Assembly (NCBI GenBank): GCA_959596505.1 | Contig: CAUFWM010000002.1 | Span: 1 to 64,000, forward strand | Direction: 5' to 3' | From: an uncultured Collinsella sp. | Lineage (GTDB): Bacteria; Actinomycetota; Coriobacteriia; Coriobacteriales; Coriobacteriaceae | Length of the DNA: 64,000 nucleotides | Part shown: positions 61,459 through 64,000 of the stretch, piece by piece | Numbering within the stretch: position 1 is the stretch's first letter | How the letters are laid out: each line of letters begins with the position of its first letter | The notes under the pieces: generated by a model | Seen by the model: the letters and a program-made list of their open reading frames with translations, nothing else | Told to the model about the DNA's origin: nothing | Databases searched by the model: none | Position numbers and translations under genes: made by a program

Positions 61459-62315
61459 TGGCATTCACCGTGTTCGACAGCTTCGCCGAGGTCTACGACG
61501 ACTTCGACGAGAGCGACACCGAGGACATGCGCGACCGCGCGGTGCTCGCCGACGCGATCATGATGTACGGCCTGCACGGAGTCGAACCCGACCTCCCGAA
61601 GCACCTGCGCCGCGTGTTCAAGGCCATGAAGAACGCCATCGACAACTCTAAGGACGCGCGCGGCAGGGGCGGGAAGGGCGGCCGACCACGCAAGAAACCG
61701 ACTGCCGACAAACCCGAATCGCAGGTTTCCGAAAGTGAAAACCTAGGTTTTCCAAACGTGAAACCAGTTTCCGACAAACCTGAAACGCAGGTTTCCGAAA
61801 GTGAAAACCCTAACCTAACCTACCCTAGCCTGTCCTGTACTGAACTGGTCTGTGATGAGGGCGATGCCCCAGCCGCGCCGCCCGAGTTCGAGCCGCCGTC
61901 GCTGGAGGAGGCCCGCGGTTACTTCGGCGCCAACCGCCTGAACGGCGACCCGGACGCCTTCTGGGCCTTTTTCGAGTCGCAGGGCTGGGTCAAGAGCAAC
62001 GGCCAGCCGGTGAGCAACTGGGGCGCCCTGGCACTCGACTGGTCCAGGCGCCAGAAGCGCATCGACGCCGACGACCGTGCGAGGGGCAAGCCGACCGCCT
62101 CGGAGGTCGAGGCCGCGACGTTCAGGCCAGCGAGGACGCCCGAGGAGGCGCTGGCCGAGCAGGAGCGCCGGTGGGCCGCCGAGCACCCGGGCATCGACCC
62201 GGGCAAGGTCGAGGCCCCGCGGGGCACGACCGCGAGCAGGGACCAGTTCGGGCTGTACCAGGACGCGCAGAGGCTGCTGGCCGCCCGCGCCGCGTGCGAG
62301 GGGAGGCTCTCATGA
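61458..62315 (+). CDS. DUF6291-like replication-type protein with internal repeats
   Basis: The 285-residue protein has an N-terminal part AVLADAIMMYGLHGVEPDLP, then KHLRRVFKAMKNAIDNSKDA, RGRGGKGGRPRKK, as in DUF6291 phage proteins found at the position of replication initiators. A Ser/Glu/Pro-rich linker with a 22-codon repeat (DKPESQVSESEN / DKPETQVSESEN) follows, then a C-terminal domain (DAFWAFFESQGWVKSNGQPV, SNWGALALDW) like the DNA-binding ends of some phage replication proteins. The linker DNA is a candidate origin. Confidence 0.72.
   Translation: MAFTVFDSFAEVYDDFDESDTEDMRDRAVLADAIMMYGLHGVEPDLPKHLRRVFKAMKNAIDNSKDARGRGGKGGRPRKKPTADKPESQVSESENLGFPNVKPVSDKPETQVSESENPNLTYPSLSCTELVCDEGDAPAAPPEFEPPSLEEARGYFGANRLNGDPDAFWAFFESQGWVKSNGQPVSNWGALALDWSRRQKRIDADDRARGKPTASEVEAATFRPARTPEEALAEQERRWAAEHPGIDPGKVEAPRGTTASRDQFGLYQDAQRLLAARAACEGRLS
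61705..61809 (+). repeat. Two 39-bp direct repeats, candidate replication iterons
   Basis: Copies at 61705-61743 and 61771-61809 differ at two positions and are spaced 66 bases apart. Each contains CAGGTTTCCGAAAGTGAAAA. A related element, GTGAAACCAGTTTCCGAC, lies between, and a run of CTAACC/CCTA-type units follows to about 61830. The stretch is AT-richer than the gene around it. Confidence 0.8.
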
Positions 62316-62764
62316 TCCTCGACGCGGGCCCGCTGAGGGGATGGCCGAAGGAGCGCGCCGAGCTGTACGGCAAGCCCCACCTCGGGGCGAGGTACACGCA
62401 CGACACGGCATATGAGCCGACGCAGGCCCGGTGCGCGGTGTGCGGAAGGCGCGCCTCCAACTGCCACCACGTCGCCCGCAGGTCATGGGGGAAGACGTTC
62501 AGGCTCGTCACGCCCAACGGGGTGTGGGAGCTGCGCAGCCCGCTGTTCGCCCTATGCGGCTCCGGCACGACCGGGTGCCACGGGAAGTTCCACGACGGCA
62601 GCCTCAGGGCCGAGTGGGTATGGCGCACCGGGGCGGCCGAGGAGGCATGGTGGTCCGGCACACTGCTCAGGGAGTACCCGCCGCACAGCCCCGACCTCTA
62701 CATGTTCGGCTACTGGGCCATCACCGACCGATACGGAAACGAGATCATCCGAGAGGTGAAATGA
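62312..62764 (+). CDS. HNH-like zinc-binding prophage protein
   Basis: The 150-residue protein has CAVCGRRASNCHHVARRSWG at about 38-57, then LCGSGTTGCHGKFHDG at about 86-101. Paired cysteines with HH and C-H-x3-H form the pattern of HNH nucleases found in phage early regions. The ATG overlaps the previous stop (ATGA). It may process DNA at replication or packaging stages. Confidence 0.75.
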   Translation: MILDAGPLRGWPKERAELYGKPHLGARYTHDTAYEPTQARCAVCGRRASNCHHVARRSWGKTFRLVTPNGVWELRSPLFALCGSGTTGCHGKFHDGSLRAEWVWRTGAAEEAWWSGTLLREYPPHSPDLYMFGYWAITDRYGNEIIREVK

Positions 62765-63171
62765 CGATGGAGATCACCAACTGCGAGCAGTACGTGCTCG
62801 CCGAGCTCGACTACGAGCAGCGCCGCAACGAGCGCCTCGTGGCCGAGAACAACAAGCTGGCCAAGCAGCTCGACGCCATGACCAAGATGGCCAACGGCTA
62901 CCGACAGATCATCAACCGGCCCAAGACGCCCATTGAGGAGCTGGCCGACAGGGTCATGCGCGAGGAGATGCTGACCCGCTTCACCTACGCCGAGGTCACG
63001 GACGTCAAGAGCGCGTTCAGCGGAAGGCTGCTCGACTTCGACGAATGGTGCCACGATGCGATGCGATATGTGGCGCTGGCGGACGGCGTCGGCGAGGAGG
63101 AGTTCATCCGGTTCATGCGCCGGGACCTCAAGAGGATTTACGACAAGAAGGTGGCCAGGAGTGTCGAATAG
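62761..63171 (+). CDS. Hypothetical prophage protein with coiled coil
   Basis: The 136-residue protein starts with a coiled coil (about 10-45, NERLVAENNKLAKQLDAMTK) and continues with helical FTYAEVTDVKSAFSGRLLDF, DEWCHDAMRYVALAD. GAGAGGTGAA precedes ATG 62761, which overlaps the HNH stop. ATG 62767 is a second option. No function recognised. Confidence 0.68.
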   Translation: MTMEITNCEQYVLAELDYEQRRNERLVAENNKLAKQLDAMTKMANGYRQIINRPKTPIEELADRVMREEMLTRFTYAEVTDVKSAFSGRLLDFDEWCHDAMRYVALADGVGEEEFIRFMRRDLKRIYDKKVARSVE

Positions 63172-63208
63172 AGGCCGCCGTGCCCGACAAGAGCGGCAGG
63201 GCGGGCCG

Positions 63209-63607
63209 ATGAATGACGAGAAGGCCATCGCCGCGGCCATCCACGCCGGGCTCCAGAGCGACGACGTGACCGACCTGTACACGGGCGACTGCAGGGGCTG
63301 CGGCGAGTGCTGCTCGCGCTTCCTGCCCGTGAGCCCGTTCGACCGGGTGCGCCTCGAGGCGTACGTGCGCCGGAACGGAATCGAGCCCGTCGAGCCCAGG
63401 GCGGAGTACGACCTGCTGTGCCCTTACCTCACGGGCGGGCGAGAGTGCGCGGTCTACGCCGCGAGGCCCGAGATCTGCCGCGCCTACCGGTGCGACAGGC
63501 ACAAGAGGGGCGAGCTGGGCATATTCTTCGGCGCTGAGTGCGCCGAGGTGACCGACATGCGCGCGCTCGCGGAATCCATGGCCGGCGACGTCTATGGATG
63601 CGAATAG
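63209..63607 (+). CDS. YkgJ-like cysteine-cluster protein
   Basis: The 132-residue protein has GDCRGCGECCSRFLPVSPFD and CPYLTGGRECAVYAARPEIC, then RAYRC, the C-x2-C-x2-CC...C...C...C...C set of the YkgJ/Fe- or Zn-binding cluster family. Its presence in a phage early operon is less usual. A GTG at 63161 overlapping the previous stop would add 16 residues; I prefer ATG 63209, though the Shine-Dalgarno evidence is not decisive. Confidence 0.78.
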   Translation: MNDEKAIAAAIHAGLQSDDVTDLYTGDCRGCGECCSRFLPVSPFDRVRLEAYVRRNGIEPVEPRAEYDLLCPYLTGGRECAVYAARPEICRAYRCDRHKRGELGIFFGAECAEVTDMRALAESMAGDVYGCE

Positions 63608-63629
63608 GAACCGAATGGAAGGAATACCG

Positions 63630-63908
63630 ATGACCGACGAGAAGAAGACCGGCGAGACGTCCGAGACGCCATACCCCGGGACGCTTAGCTGGGCGACGAC
63701 GCGGTTGCTGGAGGCAATCGGAGAGGCCGCGAAGGCCGCCGCCGAGATGCTGTGGGAGAGCATCACACGCGTGTTCAGAGACGCCCGCCGTCTCATGAGG
63801 AAGCTCGCGAAGGCGCTCGACCCGAAGTGGCAGCGCCGCCGCCGTCGCGCACTCGCCCGCTCGCGCCGCAACAACCTGTACCTGAAGAGTATCGGGAGGT
63901 GCCGGTGA
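63630..63908 (+). CDS. Small basic prophage protein
   Basis: The 92-residue protein has an amphipathic helix (LLEAIGEAAKAAAEMLWESI) and a strongly basic C-terminus (PKWQRRRRRALARSRRNN), suggesting nucleic acid contact. GGAAGGAATACCG precedes ATG 63630. No family is recognised. Confidence 0.65.
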   Translation: MTDEKKTGETSETPYPGTLSWATTRLLEAIGEAAKAAAEMLWESITRVFRDARRLMRKLAKALDPKWQRRRRRALARSRRNNLYLKSIGRCR

Positions 63909-63938
63909 TGGGCGGCAAGTACAGGAAGGAGCGGGGGA

Positions 63939-64000
63939 ATGGCTAGGAACGTCTACGGCGGCTACTGCCGCGAGTGCGGCAGGTGGACGCCTCCCGGGTT
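63939..64000 (+). CDS. Partial gene, N-terminus of a zinc-ribbon-like protein
   Basis: ATG 63939 with GGAGCGGGGGA upstream opens MARNVYGGYCRECGRWTPPG, with a C-x2-C knuckle, and is cut by the window end. A 12-codon frame at 63908-63946 (MGGKYRKERGNG) overlaps its start and may serve only for coupling. Confidence 0.5.
   Translation, partial: MARNVYGGYCRECGRWTPPG

Larger units (their letters stand above)
54535..64000. mobile_element. Left arm of an integrated prophage-like element
   Basis: It starts at the 3' end of tRNA-Arg(CCG) and runs past the window end. It contains a serine recombinase, a CI/Cro-type switch and an early operon of short, overlapping genes: PD-(D/E)XK nuclease, DUF1351, ERF, SSB, replication-like protein and HNH protein. 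No capsid, portal or terminase genes are within view, so whether it is a complete phage or another integrative element cannot be told. It is GC-rich with frequent AGG arginine codons, unlike the host genes on its left. Confidence 0.85.

Overview
The window looks like the chromosome of a Gram-positive, gut-type actinobacterium of the class Coriobacteriia, most likely Collinsella or a close relative. This is an inference from gene content: a SUF-only Fe-S operon beside an Rrf2 regulator, fused rmlC-rmlD and aroE-aroK genes, an LPXTG-like wall anchor and a high-GC core. No 16S rRNA gene is present to prove it.

Layout. (1) 1-13 kb: a transposase-fold protein (RAYT-like) that has lost its catalytic residues, then the sufCBDSU operon on the minus strand with a divergent Rrf2/IscR-like regulator, a lone HEPN protein, a wall-anchored secreted protein and an AAA-ATPase-like protein. 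(2) 12-46 kb: a long surface-glycan region. It holds many GT2, GT8 and DUF4422 glycosyltransferases, an acyltransferase, a Wzx flippase, rmlA-rmlB-rmlCD for dTDP-rhamnose, a polyprenyl-phosphate GT with its DUF2304 partner, LicD, a Wzm/Wzt ABC exporter, TagD and Glf (galactofuranose precursor). Inside it lie a two-gene Septu-type defence module (ptuA-ptuB), an uncharacterised protein with a Cys-His-Asp pattern, and a secreted amidase/glucosaminidase with an almost perfect 330-bp tandem repeat. Base composition is mosaic: the rml genes and the amidase repeat are very GC-rich, while their neighbours are AT-rich. (3) 45.7-54.3 kb: a minus-strand aromatic amino acid cluster, aroF-tyrA-aroB-aroA-aroC-pheA-aroEK-aroQ. 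It covers DAHP to chorismate and on towards phenylalanine and tyrosine. Two long perfect hairpins sit between its genes. (4) 54.5 kb to the end: a tRNA-Arg(CCG) followed by the left arm of an integrated, prophage-like element. A large serine recombinase reads into the tRNA. It is followed by a CI/Cro-type switch with three matching operators and a tightly overlapping early operon (PD-(D/E)XK nuclease, DUF1351, ERF annealing protein, SSB, replication-like protein with internal repeats, HNH protein). The right end lies beyond the window.

How it fits together. Regions 1 and 3 are housekeeping. Region 2 makes and exports strain-variable surface polymers, probably containing rhamnose and galactofuranose, and carries the Septu module as typical accessory cargo. 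Region 4 is a mobile element whose integrase C-terminus is completed by host tRNA sequence. All functional names are by recognition of motifs and family resemblance; no database search was run.
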